64,000 nt of DNA from Nonomuraea turkmeniaca (GTDB lineage: Bacteria > Actinomycetota > Actinomycetes > Streptosporangiales > Streptosporangiaceae), in NCBI RefSeq assembly GCF_005889735.1, contig NZ_VCKY01000025.1, forward strand, positions 1-64,000. The letters are read 5' to 3'. Made by a program: the position numbers and the translations under genes. Shown piece by piece: positions 9,326 to 17,582 of this stretch; position 1 is the stretch's first letter; every line of letters begins with the position of its first letter. The notes under the pieces are model-generated. The model was not told the DNA's origin and did no database searches. It saw nothing but the letters and a program-made list of their open reading frames with translations.

Positions 9326-9805
9326 ATGGTGGAGGATCCTCTGGCCACTGCCGATTGCCTGCAGATCACCCGCGAAGTGGGCTTCGACCACCTGCTCATG
9401 GGCGGTGGGAAGCCGTACACGACCGCGTGTCCGTTGCCTTTCCAGGCCGACTCGGTGAAGACCGCCAGGGACGTGACCCGCTCCACGCTGCGAGGCTGGG
9501 GGCTCCACGACCTGAGCGACGACGCCGCGCTCGTGGTGTCTGAGCTGGTGACCAACGCGGTCAGGTACGCGATGTACGCGGCCGGGCGCCGGGAGATCGA
9601 GTTACTGCTCATGCGGGTCGCTCCGCACGTGCTGCTGGCGGTGGCCGACCCGAGCGACGAGGTGCCGCGCCGCAAGGAGCCCGATTTCATCTCCGAGAAC
9701 GGGCGTGGCCTTTACATCGTCGAAACGTACAGCCAGTGCTGGGGCTGGGACCCCCTGGCTCGCGGCGGCAAGGCCGTCTGGGCGCTCTTCCGCACCGAAT
9801 CCTGA
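9326..9805 (+). CDS. RsbW-like ATP-binding anti-sigma-type protein
   Basis: A 159-aa GHKL-fold (HATPase_c_2) protein of the RsbW/SpoIIAB type found in many copies in streptomycetes. The N-box region is ALVVSELVTNAVRYA (about 72-86), followed by the G1-like VADPSDE and the glycine-rich ENGRGLYIVETYS. The ATG start has GGGGAGG 10 nt upstream. Such proteins may be kinases of anti-anti-sigma factors, but many have no known partner. The divergent XRE/DUF5753 neighbour is a recurrent association. No sigma factor lies nearby. Confidence 0.85.
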   Translation: MVEDPLATADCLQITREVGFDHLLMGGGKPYTTACPLPFQADSVKTARDVTRSTLRGWGLHDLSDDAALVVSELVTNAVRYAMYAAGRREIELLLMRVAPHVLLAVADPSDEVPRRKEPDFISENGRGLYIVETYSQCWGWDPLARGGKAVWALFRTES

Positions 9806-9892
9806 GCCTTCCTTTAGATCTGTTGCACTTCGCCGAAGTGGGCCACCACCCGCCGCACGTCGGTTGGTGGGCCTTCTCCATGGGCTCGTTCG

Positions 9893-9915
9893 TGACCAGG
9901 ATGCTAGATTGGTCA
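9893..9915. promoter_or_regulatory. Candidate TetR operator
   Basis: TGACCA (9893-9898) and TGGTCA (9910-9915) form a 6-bp inverted repeat with 11-nt spacing, 28 nt upstream of the TetR start. Position and size suit autoregulation. Confidence 0.35.
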
Positions 9916-9942
9916 TCGGTCAACAGTCACGAGGAGGGCTTT

Positions 9943-10638
9943 GTGGGTGCCGATCATCGCGGGCGGGCCGATCGGATCCTGGACGCGGCCAAGGAGTTGT
10001 TGCTGCGCTGGGGGTACCGGCGGGTGACGATCGATGAGATCGCCAAGCTCGCCGGGGTCGGGAAAGGCACGGTCTACCTGCACTGGCGTACCCGCGAGCA
10101 GCTGTTCTTCGCGGTCGGCGCCAGAGAGGCGGCGGCCATGCTGGACGCGGTCGTCGCGGGCATGCGGGCCAATCCAGATGAGATCGCGCTGCATCGGTAC
10201 ATGCGCCGGTTCTTCCTGGAGGCGATGCGGCGGCCGGTGCTGCGGGCGATCTTCACTCGGGACGCGGAGACGCTCGACAAGTTCCTCGCCAGTCCCGCCA
10301 GGCAGCCGCTCGTGGGTGCCAAGTTGCTCGCCTCGCGCGAATACCTCGGTGTGCTGGAAGGGCATGGGTTGCTGCGGGACGGCCTGCGGCCCGAGGACCT
10401 GGACTATCCGCTGCCGACGATCGTGTTCGGGTTCTTCGGGATCGAGCCGCTGCTGCCGGCCGAGGTCACGCTCGGCCTGGAGGAGAAGGCCGATGTCCTC
10501 GCCGACACGCTGCGGAGGACGTTCGAGCCGGAGCGGCTGCCCGACTGCGCGCCGGCGGCCGAGCGGGCGATCGAGATCTTCGAGGGGCTCTCCCGTGACT
10601 TCCGCGACGCGGCTTATGGAGGCGGAAATGGGACATGA
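9943..10638 (+). CDS. TetR-family transcriptional regulator
   Basis: A 231-aa regulator. The GTG start follows GAGGAGG by a few nt; an ATG further upstream in the same open frame lacks a good ribosome site. The N-terminal HTH reads RVTIDEIAKLAGVGKGTVYLH, a classical TetR DNA-binding helix pair. The C-terminal domain is a ligand-binding helical bundle of unknown specificity. Its last bases overlap the start of the downstream VOC gene, so the two form an operon and the VOC protein may handle the ligand. Confidence 0.9.
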   Translation: MGADHRGRADRILDAAKELLLRWGYRRVTIDEIAKLAGVGKGTVYLHWRTREQLFFAVGAREAAAMLDAVVAGMRANPDEIALHRYMRRFFLEAMRRPVLRAIFTRDAETLDKFLASPARQPLVGAKLLASREYLGVLEGHGLLRDGLRPEDLDYPLPTIVFGFFGIEPLLPAEVTLGLEEKADVLADTLRRTFEPERLPDCAPAAERAIEIFEGLSRDFRDAAYGGGNGT

Positions 10639-11572
10639 CGTCAGCGGGCTGCACCACGTGGGGCACATCGTCCACGACATGGGGCAGGCGCTCGAGCGGT
10701 ACCGGCGGATGGGGTTCGCGCTGCCGGGGCCCGCGTATCCGGTGGTGGGCGAGCCTCCCGAGCCGGTCGGGGTGGGCAACACGCACGCCTACTTCGCGGG
10801 AAACTTCGTCGAGCTGGTCGCCGTCGCGGGCGCGGGGCGGGTTCCCGCGGACGCGCGGCTGATCCCGCTGCGGGCGCCCGCTGAGCGGCTGCCCGCGCTC
10901 AAGGAGGCCGTGCGGGGCACGGCGGCGAACCTCGAGGCCTGCTTGCGGCGCTTCGAGGGCGTGCACATTCTCATGTTCGACTCCCCCGGCATCGACGGCG
11001 CCGCCGCGCGGCTGGCGGCGAGCGGTGTCGGGCACGGCGGGGTGCAGGCGGCCCAGCGGCCGGTCGAGACGGCTGACGGCGTGCGGATGGAGCCCGTGCG
11101 ATGGTTGGAGATCGACGGCGTCGGGCCGGGCCTCGTGCCGGAGGGGCGGGTCGGGCTGGCGGAGAACACCTCCGCCCATGACACCGCCGGCCATCCCAAC
11201 GGCGCGGTGGAGCTGGTCGAATGCGTGTTGTGCGTGGCCGACGACGAGCTTGACGCCGCCGAACAGCGTTATCAGCGTTATGTGGGGCGTACGGCGTCGC
11301 GGGACGGGGCCGTGCGGACGTTCACACTGGGCGAAGGGCGCGGTCGGATCACGCTGGTCGGCGCTTCGGGGCTGGACGGGCTGCTGCCGGGCGAGGGTGC
11401 CACGGCGTTGCCCGGGTTCGCGGCCTACGCGGTGGCGGTGCGGGACGTCGCGGCGACCGGGCGGTTCCTGCGCGAGGCCGGGGTGCCGGTCGCCAAGACC
11501 GACGCGGGCGAGATCTTCGTGCCCGCCCGCGAGGCGCTCGGCACCGCGATCCTCTTCCGCCAGGTGGGGTGA
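10628..11572 (+). CDS. VOC / glyoxalase-like domain protein
   Basis: A 314-aa vicinal-oxygen-chelate fold protein. The first module (GLHHVGHIVHDMGQALERYRR) and a second half ending at FRQVG resemble the glyoxalase-like family (PF13468 type) rather than glyoxalase I itself. The ATG at 10628 follows GGAGG by 5 nt and overlaps the TetR stop, indicating translational coupling. Substrate unknown; such proteins bind a metal and small hydrophobic ligands. Confidence 0.8.
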   Translation: MGHDVSGLHHVGHIVHDMGQALERYRRMGFALPGPAYPVVGEPPEPVGVGNTHAYFAGNFVELVAVAGAGRVPADARLIPLRAPAERLPALKEAVRGTAANLEACLRRFEGVHILMFDSPGIDGAAARLAASGVGHGGVQAAQRPVETADGVRMEPVRWLEIDGVGPGLVPEGRVGLAENTSAHDTAGHPNGAVELVECVLCVADDELDAAEQRYQRYVGRTASRDGAVRTFTLGEGRGRITLVGASGLDGLLPGEGATALPGFAAYAVAVRDVAATGRFLREAGVPVAKTDAGEIFVPAREALGTAILFRQVG

Positions 11573-11591
11573 CGACAGGACGCCGGGACCG

Positions 11592-12092
11592 TTATTCGCC
11601 GGTAACGCCGTCGATACGTTCACGTAGAAGATCGGCGTGACCGTTGTGGCGGGCGTACTCCTCGATCATGTGGACGAGGATCCAGCGGTGTGTGCAGTCC
11701 TGGCCGTTGCGGTCGCCGACGGCGTCCAGCGGGTTGGCGGCCGAGATCGCGCGGGCGCGCTCGATCTCGGCCTGCCATGTGGCGAACGCCTCCTCGACCG
11801 AGGCGGTGTCGACGTCGTTGAAGTCGGCGTCGTTGTCGCGGTCCTTGTCCCACAGCCGGGGGATGTCCTCGCCGTTCAGCACGCGGCGGAACCAGACGCG
11901 CTCGACGTGCGCCATGTGCCTGACCAGGCCGAGGAGGGACATGGTCGAGGGCGCCGCGGAGCGCAGCCGCAGCTGCTCGTCCGACAGGTCCGCGCACTTG
12001 ACGGCCAGGGTGGCGCGGTGCCATTCGAGCCAGTTGTTGAGCACCGTCAACTCGTCGCCGGTGAGCGGTGGTGGGGTACGGGGGTCGATCAC
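11592..12092 (-). CDS. DinB-family (DUF664) protein
   Basis: A 166-aa four-helix-bundle protein. The signature MSLLGLVRHMAHVERVWFRR (about 51-70) supplies the first metal-binding histidine, and HMIEEYARHNGHADLLRE (about 140-157) the last two. This is the DinB/mycothiol-dependent enzyme fold common in actinobacteria, where members act in thiol transfer or detoxification. The substrate cannot be read from sequence. It is convergent with the VOC gene. Confidence 0.88.
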   Translation of the reverse strand: MIDPRTPPPLTGDELTVLNNWLEWHRATLAVKCADLSDEQLRLRSAAPSTMSLLGLVRHMAHVERVWFRRVLNGEDIPRLWDKDRDNDADFNDVDTASVEEAFATWQAEIERARAISAANPLDAVGDRNGQDCTHRWILVHMIEEYARHNGHADLLRERIDGVTGE

Positions 12093-12173
12093 GAGGCCTG
12101 ACCTTACCTTTCTTGGGGGGCGGTGCCGGCTCTTCCGCCGCCTGTTCAGGCGTGCGCCGGGACCTGCCGTTCG

Positions 12174-12821
12174 TCACGCCACCTTGGACGCCGACGCTTT
12201 CCAGGTGTTGCAGGCGCTCGGGCCACCCGCCTTGTAGCCCTGGTCGAACCAGTAGAGCTGGTTGCCCTTCAGCTTCCAGCCCTTGGCGGGGCGGCCGAGC
12301 GCCTTGGCGGCGGCGCCAGCCAGGCAGTCCTGCTGGTAGGAGTACCGTCTTTCTTGCTGCTCGAGCAGCTTCTCGTCGCCGCCGTAGTCCAGGGTCTTGG
12401 CGGCTGTGGCGATGCCGGTCTGGACCTGCACGACCTCGCCGTAGACGGAGGCCATCGCGTGGAAGACGGGCAACTCGTTCTTGGTCTTGACCCAGTCGTC
12501 GGCGAGGCCGACGTAGATGCCCTCGCCGGTGACGAAGGGCCAGGACTTGTACTTCTTCTTGCCGTCCTTGTGGTAGGAGATCTCGACCTTGACCGCGTCC
12601 TTGCGCCATGCCTTGCCGAGGCAGCCGACCAGGGTCCGGATGTACTTCTCCGTGGCGGCCTTCGTGGTGCCCTTCTTCGCGGTGCACGACGTCTTGGCGA
12701 GCTTGCCCGCCTTGTAGAGGTCGTTGGCGATGAGCTCGGCCGCGGTGATGGGGTCTGCCGCGGCCGTGCCGGAGAAGACGATGAACCCGGCGGCTGCGCC
12801 GGCTACTACGCGCATGATCAT
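12174..12821 (-). CDS. Secreted, degenerate neutral zinc metallopeptidase-like protein
   Basis: A 215-aa protein with a signal peptide ending near the AAA of residues 20-22. The segment VFHAMASVYGEVVQVQTGI aligns with the HExxHxxQ..GI helix of the putative neutral zinc metallopeptidase family (PF04228), and YQQDCLAGAAAKALG with its ELQADCxAGxWA helix. The Glu and His of HExxH and the third ligand Glu are all missing, so catalysis is unlikely. Two cysteine pairs could form disulfides (CTAK..VGCL, DCLAG..SACN). It lies between DinB and a cell-wall gene. The family link is my reading of the motifs, not a search. Confidence 0.65.
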   Translation of the reverse strand: MIMRVVAGAAAGFIVFSGTAAADPITAAELIANDLYKAGKLAKTSCTAKKGTTKAATEKYIRTLVGCLGKAWRKDAVKVEISYHKDGKKKYKSWPFVTGEGIYVGLADDWVKTKNELPVFHAMASVYGEVVQVQTGIATAAKTLDYGGDEKLLEQQERRYSYQQDCLAGAAAKALGRPAKGWKLKGNQLYWFDQGYKAGGPSACNTWKASASKVA

Positions 12822-12846
12822 GGACGGGGATCCTAGCGGCGCGCGA

Positions 12847-13803
12847 TCAGTTCATCGAGATGTGTACGTGGTCGAAATGGTTCTCGGTAATGCTGCCGCG
12901 GTCCGACATCGCGCTCCAGCCCGAGCCGTGGTTGATGCGCTGCTTCCAGATCACGTACTTGACGCCGAGCTTGTTCATGTTCTTGATCGTCCATTCCGCG
13001 ATCCGGTCGCCGAGCGCGAGGTTCGCGGCCGTGGGCATCGAGCCGCCGGTGCTCATCATGAAGTCGCAGGCGCGCCCGAGCGGGTGCTCGCCGCTGGAGC
13101 CTGAGCGGAAGCAGCCTACTTCGTACGGCAGCGTGAAGTTCTTGCGCACCTGCTCCCGCATGATCCGGGTACGGGAGGTGATGTTGTCGGTGCCTGAGGG
13201 AAGTTCGGGGGCCCAGCTGCCGTCGGAGTTGCGGCCGGTGCCGAACGGCACGAGATCCTCGAGCTTCTCCTTGATGTCGTCGATGACGTCCTCGGCGTCG
13301 TCGCGCTGCCTGTCCACCTCGGCCGCGCTCTGGCGGATCTCGGCCGCCAGCGCGGCGGCCTCCTCGGCGGCCTTCTGCCTGTCGTCGCGGGCCTTGGCCA
13401 CATCCAGCACGAACGCCTGCTGCTCGGTGGTCAGCTGGTTGAGGACGGCCGCGCTGCCGCCGTCCTCGGGCAGGACGAATCCTGGGACCGGGGGATTGCC
13501 GTTCTGGTAGCGCAGCATGGCGATCTCGGAGACCCGCTGCTGGGCCGTGGCCAGCCTCCGCTCGGCGGTGAACAGGCGCTTGTTGGTCGTCTTGACGGCC
13601 TGCTGGGCCTTGGCCAGTTCGACGCGCTTGAGGTTGTACTGCTCGATGAGCTTGTCGACCTTGCTGTTGAGCGTCTTGAGCTGAGTGCGGAGCTGGGACT
13701 CCGTCGGTTTCGGCGCCGCCGACGCCGCGGTCGCCGGGAAGAAGGCGACGGCAGCGGCGGCGATGAGGCCGATGGCAAAGCTCGCGGGGGACGAAGCCGC
13801 CAC
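12847..13803 (-). CDS. Secreted coiled-coil protein with peptidase-like C-terminal domain
   Basis: A 318-aa exported protein starting with GTG. It has a signal peptide (about 1-29, ending ASAAP), a long coiled coil (about 35-185, with the NlpC/P60-associated pattern of RIP-like hydrolases), and a C-terminal domain (about 210-318) with SGEHPLGRACDFM and ENHFDHVHISMN. The spaced H, D and HVH residues are like those of M15/VanY-type D,D-peptidases and the ARB-07466-like domain. It probably remodels or binds peptidoglycan. Control by the upstream cyclic di-AMP riboswitch fits, since that riboswitch class governs actinobacterial cell-wall hydrolases and Rpf proteins. Confidence 0.85.
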   Translation of the reverse strand: MAASSPASFAIGLIAAAAVAFFPATAASAAPKPTESQLRTQLKTLNSKVDKLIEQYNLKRVELAKAQQAVKTTNKRLFTAERRLATAQQRVSEIAMLRYQNGNPPVPGFVLPEDGGSAAVLNQLTTEQQAFVLDVAKARDDRQKAAEEAAALAAEIRQSAAEVDRQRDDAEDVIDDIKEKLEDLVPFGTGRNSDGSWAPELPSGTDNITSRTRIMREQVRKNFTLPYEVGCFRSGSSGEHPLGRACDFMMSTGGSMPTAANLALGDRIAEWTIKNMNKLGVKYVIWKQRINHGSGWSAMSDRGSITENHFDHVHISMN

Positions 13804-13814
13804 GTAGATGTTTC

Positions 13815-13945
13815 CTCTCCCTCTGCCGACCGGGTTAGCTGACGGGTTCGGGATGGGAGGTCCCTACCACCGAAGTGGATTCACCCCAAGTGCATTGGGT
13901 CCCCGGCTCCTGGGCAACACGCCCAGGATTAGGCGAGCAACAGCC
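13815..13945 (-). ncRNA. Cyclic di-AMP (ydaO-yuaA) riboswitch
   Basis: The minus-strand leader carries the conserved blocks of this class in order: CTCGCCTAATCC, GCCGGGGACCCA, TTGGGGTGAATCC, GGTAGGGACC, and TCCCGAACCCGTCAGCTAAC. Stems such as CCTGGGC/GCCCAGG and CCAC/GTGG lie at the expected places. It ends just before the ribosome site of the coiled-coil cell-wall gene. In this class c-di-AMP usually turns expression off. A TAATAT -10-like box lies at 13969-13974. Confidence 0.94.
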
Positions 13946-13980
13946 GTTTACGGCCGGTGCTTATCGGGATATTAGTGGTA

Positions 13981-14034
13981 GATCACAAGTCATGCGAGCT
14001 TAAGGCGACATAAATTAGTGATCTACTTGTGATC
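13981..14034. terminator. Inverted repeat at the galT 3' end
   Basis: GATCACAAGT (13981-13990) and ACTTGTGATC (14025-14034) are perfect 10-bp complements. The second arm overlaps the last galT codons. It may terminate galT or be an operator for the riboswitch-controlled gene. The 34-nt spacing makes a strong terminator doubtful. Confidence 0.35.
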
Positions 14035-15088
14035 GAAGCATGCGGGCGGCCTCCTCCGGCAGCACGTCGTTGACGAAGGCCCCCATCGCCGACTCCGACC
14101 CCGCCAGGTACTTCAGCTTCTCCGGCGCCCGCCTGATGCTGAACAGCTCCAGGTGCAGGTACGCCAGCTCACGACCGTCCCGCACGGGCGCCTGGTGCCA
14201 GGCCGCGATGTACGGCATCACGACGCCGAACAGGCCGTCGAACGCCCGGAGCACCGACGTGTAGAGCGGCGCGAACGCGGCGCGCTCCGCCTCCGTCAGG
14301 GCCGCCAGGTCGGGCACCTGCCGGTGCGGGTAGATGTGCACCTCGAACGGCCAGCGCGCGGCGGCCGGCACGAACGCGGTCCACAGCTCGTTGGCGGCCA
14401 CCACCCGCGTGCCGGCGGTGCGCTCGGCTGCCAGCACGTCGGCGAACAGGTTCCCCTTGTAGCGGGAGGCGGCGCCCAACTGCAGCTTGGTCCGCGGGGT
14501 GACGTACGGGTAGGCGTAGATCTGGCCGTGCGGGTGCGCGAGCGTGATGCCGATCTCCGAGCCCCGGTTCTCGAAGCAGAACACCTGCTCCACGCCCTCG
14601 ACGGCGGACAACTCGGCCGTGCGGTCGGCCCACGCCTCCATGACCAGCTCGACCTGGGCGTCGGACAGCCTTGAGAAGGACGAGGAGTGTTCGGAGGTGA
14701 AGCAGACCACCTCGCAGCGGCCCGCCGCCGAACGGACCTCACTCAGGCCCCCCACATCCTCATAAGTCCCAAAATTTCCGGAAAAAGAGGGGAAGCGGTT
14801 CTCGAACACCACCACGTCGTACTCGTGCGCCGGGATCTCCGTCGACCGCGTGTCCGACGAGGGGCACAACGGGCACTCGGCCGCCGTGCCGGTCGGCTGG
14901 TGCGTCCGCGTCTGCCGGTGCCCCGCGATCGCGATCCACTCCTCCGTCAGCGGGTCGTAACGCAGCTCGGAGGCCACCGGCCGGGGGTCGAGGGTCCGCC
15001 GGTCGATCGCGCTCCTGTCGGCGTCGTCCCGCCGGTCGAAGTAGATCAGCTCCCGGCCGTCGGCCAGATGGGTGATGGTGCGCTTCAA
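14015..15088 (-). CDS. galT: Galactose-1-phosphate uridylyltransferase
   Basis: Leloir-pathway enzyme that exchanges UMP between UDP-glucose and galactose-1-phosphate, 357 aa. The active-site HPHGQIY has its HPH at 185-187, and the zinc CPLC is at 72-75. SSFSR-type phosphate contacts and a C-terminal HIT-like half are present. Its start overlaps the DeoR-type regulator stop (ATGA). galK and galE are not in the window on this side. Confidence 0.95.
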   Translation of the reverse strand: MKRTITHLADGRELIYFDRRDDADRSAIDRRTLDPRPVASELRYDPLTEEWIAIAGHRQTRTHQPTGTAAECPLCPSSDTRSTEIPAHEYDVVVFENRFPSFSGNFGTYEDVGGLSEVRSAAGRCEVVCFTSEHSSSFSRLSDAQVELVMEAWADRTAELSAVEGVEQVFCFENRGSEIGITLAHPHGQIYAYPYVTPRTKLQLGAASRYKGNLFADVLAAERTAGTRVVAANELWTAFVPAAARWPFEVHIYPHRQVPDLAALTEAERAAFAPLYTSVLRAFDGLFGVVMPYIAAWHQAPVRDGRELAYLHLELFSIRRAPEKLKYLAGSESAMGAFVNDVLPEEAARMLRSQVDH

Positions 15089-15864
15089 AACGAGCCCTCC
15101 GCGATGATCAGTTCTCCGGCCGCTTCGGCCAGGTGCGTACGTGCTTCCTCAGGCAACCCCGCGTCGCTGATGACCACGTCGGCCTCGGTCAACTCGGCGA
15201 TGGTGCTGATGCCCACCGTGTTCCACTTGGTGTGGTCTGCGGGGACCACCAGGCGGTGCGCGGCCGTCACCAGCTCCCTGTCGGTCTCGGACTCGAGCAG
15301 GTTGGGGGTGGTGAACCCGGCCCGCACGCTCATCCCGTGCACGCCGAGGAAGAGCGTGTCCACGTGCAGGCGCCGGATCGCGGCCACGGCCACGGGCCCT
15401 ACTAAGGCGTCCGACGGCGTGCGTACGCCGCCGGTCAGCACCACCGTGCGGTCGGCGCGCGGGTTGCGGTGGAAGACGTCGGCGACGGGGATGGAGTTCG
15501 TGATCACGGTGAGCTCGGGCACGCCGATCAGGTGGTGCGCCAGCGCCCAGGTGGTGGTGCCCGCGGACAGCGCCACGGCGGTGCCGGGGCGCACCAGCTG
15601 CGCCGCGGCGCGGCCGATGGCCTGCTTCTCCTGCTGCTGGCGGGCGGACTTGGCGGCGAAGCCCGGCTCCTCGGTCGATCCCGGGCCGAGGGCGGTCGCC
15701 CCGCCGTGCACCTTTTCCAGCAGGCCGCGCTCGGCCAGCACCTCGAGGTCGCGGCGGATGGTCATGTCAGAGACGCCGAGTTCGCGGACGAGGTCGGCCA
15801 CCCGGACGCCGCCGTGGCTGCGGACACGTTCGAGGATGGTCTGCTGACGTTGCTGTGCTAGCAC
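15085..15864 (-). CDS. DeoR/GlpR-family sugar regulator
   Basis: A 259-aa repressor of the galT operon by position. The GTG start at 15864 has GGAAGGAG 5 nt upstream and gives the family N-terminus (VLAQQRQQTILERV); the open frame runs to 15978. The winged HTH contains VADLVRELGVSDMTIRRDLE, the DeoR signature. The C-terminal ISOCOT-like domain (TNSIPVADVF, LTGGVR, FLGVHGM, ADHTKW) binds phosphorylated sugars. It overlaps galT by 4 nt. Confidence 0.92.
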   Translation of the reverse strand: MLAQQRQQTILERVRSHGGVRVADLVRELGVSDMTIRRDLEVLAERGLLEKVHGGATALGPGSTEEPGFAAKSARQQQEKQAIGRAAAQLVRPGTAVALSAGTTTWALAHHLIGVPELTVITNSIPVADVFHRNPRADRTVVLTGGVRTPSDALVGPVAVAAIRRLHVDTLFLGVHGMSVRAGFTTPNLLESETDRELVTAAHRLVVPADHTKWNTVGISTIAELTEADVVISDAGLPEEARTHLAEAAGELIIAEGSF

Positions 15865-15888
15865 GCCCGCTCCTTCCAACAGATTCCA

Positions 15889-15914
15889 CCAAATTATGAC
15901 ACGAATATGTTTGG
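15889..15914. promoter_or_regulatory. Candidate DeoR operator
   Basis: CCAAA (15889-15893) and TTTGG (15910-15914) flank an AT-rich core 25 nt upstream of the DeoR-type start. Unusually low GC for this genome suggests a promoter or operator. Confidence 0.35.
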
Positions 15915-16010
15915 GGATTGTTAGGTCAGGTGGTGTTGCTTGCCTGGTCGGCGCAGGCGCGAGACGGTGAGGGATCAATGCCGTAGCACCCGATCACCGG
16001 AGGCGAGCGT

Positions 16011-16088
16011 ATGGCCAGGCGCGCACGCAAGGGCAAGGCACGCAAGAAGAAGAAGGCGAACCACGGCAAGCGGCCCACCGCACGCTGA
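16011..16088 (+). CDS. Probable 50S ribosomal protein bL37 (25 aa)
   Basis: A 25-codon gene with a strong GGAGG 7 nt before ATG. The product is extremely basic (MARRARKGKARKKKK, then ANHGKRPTAR). The ending ANHGKRP matches what I recall of bL37, the short actinobacteria-specific ribosomal protein found in mycobacterial ribosome structures. An 11-bp terminator hairpin follows 4 nt after the stop, so the gene is a monocistronic unit. The identity rests on memory of the motif; that it is a real gene is more certain. Confidence 0.75.
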   Translation: MARRARKGKARKKKKANHGKRPTAR

Positions 16089-16091
16089 CCA

Positions 16092-16120
16092 GGGTGGCCG
16101 CCGACCGCCGGCGGCCACCC
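16092..16120 (+). terminator. Terminator between bL37 and trpB2
   Basis: GGGTGGCCGCC (16092-16102) pairs perfectly with GGCGGCCACCC (16110-16120) around a 7-nt loop and is followed by GATTT. It lies between converging genes and can serve both. Confidence 0.88.
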
Positions 16121-16124
16121 GATT

Positions 16125-17435
16125 TCATCCCGGCAGCTCGGTGAGCGCCTGGTCGATGCGGTCCTGCGGGAGCGTGTAGTCCTCCATCCGACCGGCCAGG
16201 TGGCGGTCATAGGCGGCCAGGTCGAAGTGGCCGTGGCCGCAGAGTGCGGTGAGGATGACCTTCTCCTCGCCGCTCTCCTTGCAGCGCAACGCCTCAGCGA
16301 TGGTCTCCGCGAGCGCGTGCGTGGGCTCGGGGGCGGGCACGATGCCCTCCGTCCTGGCGAAACGCACGCCGGCCTCGAAGCATTCGCTCTGGGAGCGGGT
16401 GACGGCCTCGAACAGGCCGAGCTCGTACATGTGCGACAGCAGCGGCGACATGCCGTGGTACCGCAGGCCGCCCGCGTGGATCGGGTCCGGCACGAACGAG
16501 TGCCCCAGCGTGTGCATCTTGAGCAGCGGCGTGAGCCCGGCAGTGTCGCCGAAGTCGTAGGCGTAGACGCCGCGGGTGAACGACGGGCAGGCGGCCGGCT
16601 CGACCGCGCGGAACACGGTCTGGAGCCGTCCCGCCAGCTTCTCCCGCAGGAACGGGAACGTCAGCCCGGCGAAGTTGGAGCCGCCTCCCGTGCAACCGAT
16701 GACGAGGTCGGGCATCTCGGGCAGCTGTTCGAGCGCCTCCTCGCCGATCACCGTCTGGTGCATGAGCACGTGGTTGAGCACCGAGCCGAGCGCGTAGCGG
16801 GCGTCGGAGGTGGCGGCGGCCACCTCGACTGCCTCGCTGATCGCGATGCCCAGGCTGCCGGGCGAGTCGGGGTGGTCGGCCAGCACCTTGCTGCCCGCGC
16901 CCGTCATGGTGGACGGGCTGGCGTGCACGGTGGCCCCGTACACCTGCATGAGGGAGCGGCGGTAGGGCTTCTGGTCGTAGGAGGCGCGTACCATCCAGAT
17001 CTGGCATTCGACGTCGAACTGCGAGCAGGCGAAGGCCAGCGCCGATCCCCATTGCCCCGCGCCCGTCTCGGTGGTCAGCAGCCGCACACCCTCCTTGGCG
17101 TTGTAGTACGCCTGCGGCACGGCCGTGTTCGGCTTGTGGGAGCCCGCGGGCGAGACGCCCTCGTACTTGTAGTAGATCCTGGCCGGCGTGCCGAGCGCTT
17201 TCTCCAGCCGCCGCGCCCGGATCAGCGGCGTGGGCCGCCAGAGCCGGTAGACGTCGAGCACCTCCTGCGGGATCGGGACGAACCGCTCCCCACTGACCTC
17301 CTGCGCGATCAGCTCCATGGGAAAGAGCGGGGCAAGGTCGTCCGGTCCTACGGGCTGCCGCGTGCCGGGATGCAGCGGCGGAGGCGGCGGAGCGGGCAGG
17401 TCGGGAACGATGTTGTACCAGTTGCTGGGGATCAT
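16125..17435 (-). CDS. trpB2: TrpB2-type tryptophan synthase beta subunit
   Basis: PLP enzyme that makes tryptophan from indole and serine, 436 aa from the ATG at 17435. I chose this start because [14 protein letters not shown] matches the TrpB2 N-terminus; the frame is open to 17510. The Schiff-base lysine is in GSHKPNTA and the phosphate loop is CTGGGSNF. The TrpB2 group lacks the tight TrpA interface and often occurs outside trp operons, as here. No trpA is nearby, so it may salvage indole or act on another substrate. Confidence 0.93.
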   Translation of the reverse strand: MIPSNWYNIVPDLPAPPPPPLHPGTRQPVGPDDLAPLFPMELIAQEVSGERFVPIPQEVLDVYRLWRPTPLIRARRLEKALGTPARIYYKYEGVSPAGSHKPNTAVPQAYYNAKEGVRLLTTETGAGQWGSALAFACSQFDVECQIWMVRASYDQKPYRRSLMQVYGATVHASPSTMTGAGSKVLADHPDSPGSLGIAISEAVEVAAATSDARYALGSVLNHVLMHQTVIGEEALEQLPEMPDLVIGCTGGGSNFAGLTFPFLREKLAGRLQTVFRAVEPAACPSFTRGVYAYDFGDTAGLTPLLKMHTLGHSFVPDPIHAGGLRYHGMSPLLSHMYELGLFEAVTRSQSECFEAGVRFARTEGIVPAPEPTHALAETIAEALRCKESGEEKVILTALCGHGHFDLAAYDRHLAGRMEDYTLPQDRIDQALTELPG

Positions 17436-17582
17436 CGCCCCAGTTTGCGCCTGGAACGGGACGCATTCCAGCATCCCACGGTGTGTTGGTTGAATGACTT
17501 CACAACACACGTCCGGGTCATCCGTGCAGTCATCTTCGACCGTGGGTGGAGGGGCGCTGGGGGCGATCGCGGAGGGCCGGGA

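Noticed and set aside
9736-9942. Upstream extension of the TetR frame to 9736
   Set aside because: It overlaps the 3' end of the ATPase gene in another frame and lacks family-like sequence; the GTG at 9943 has a strong ribosome site.
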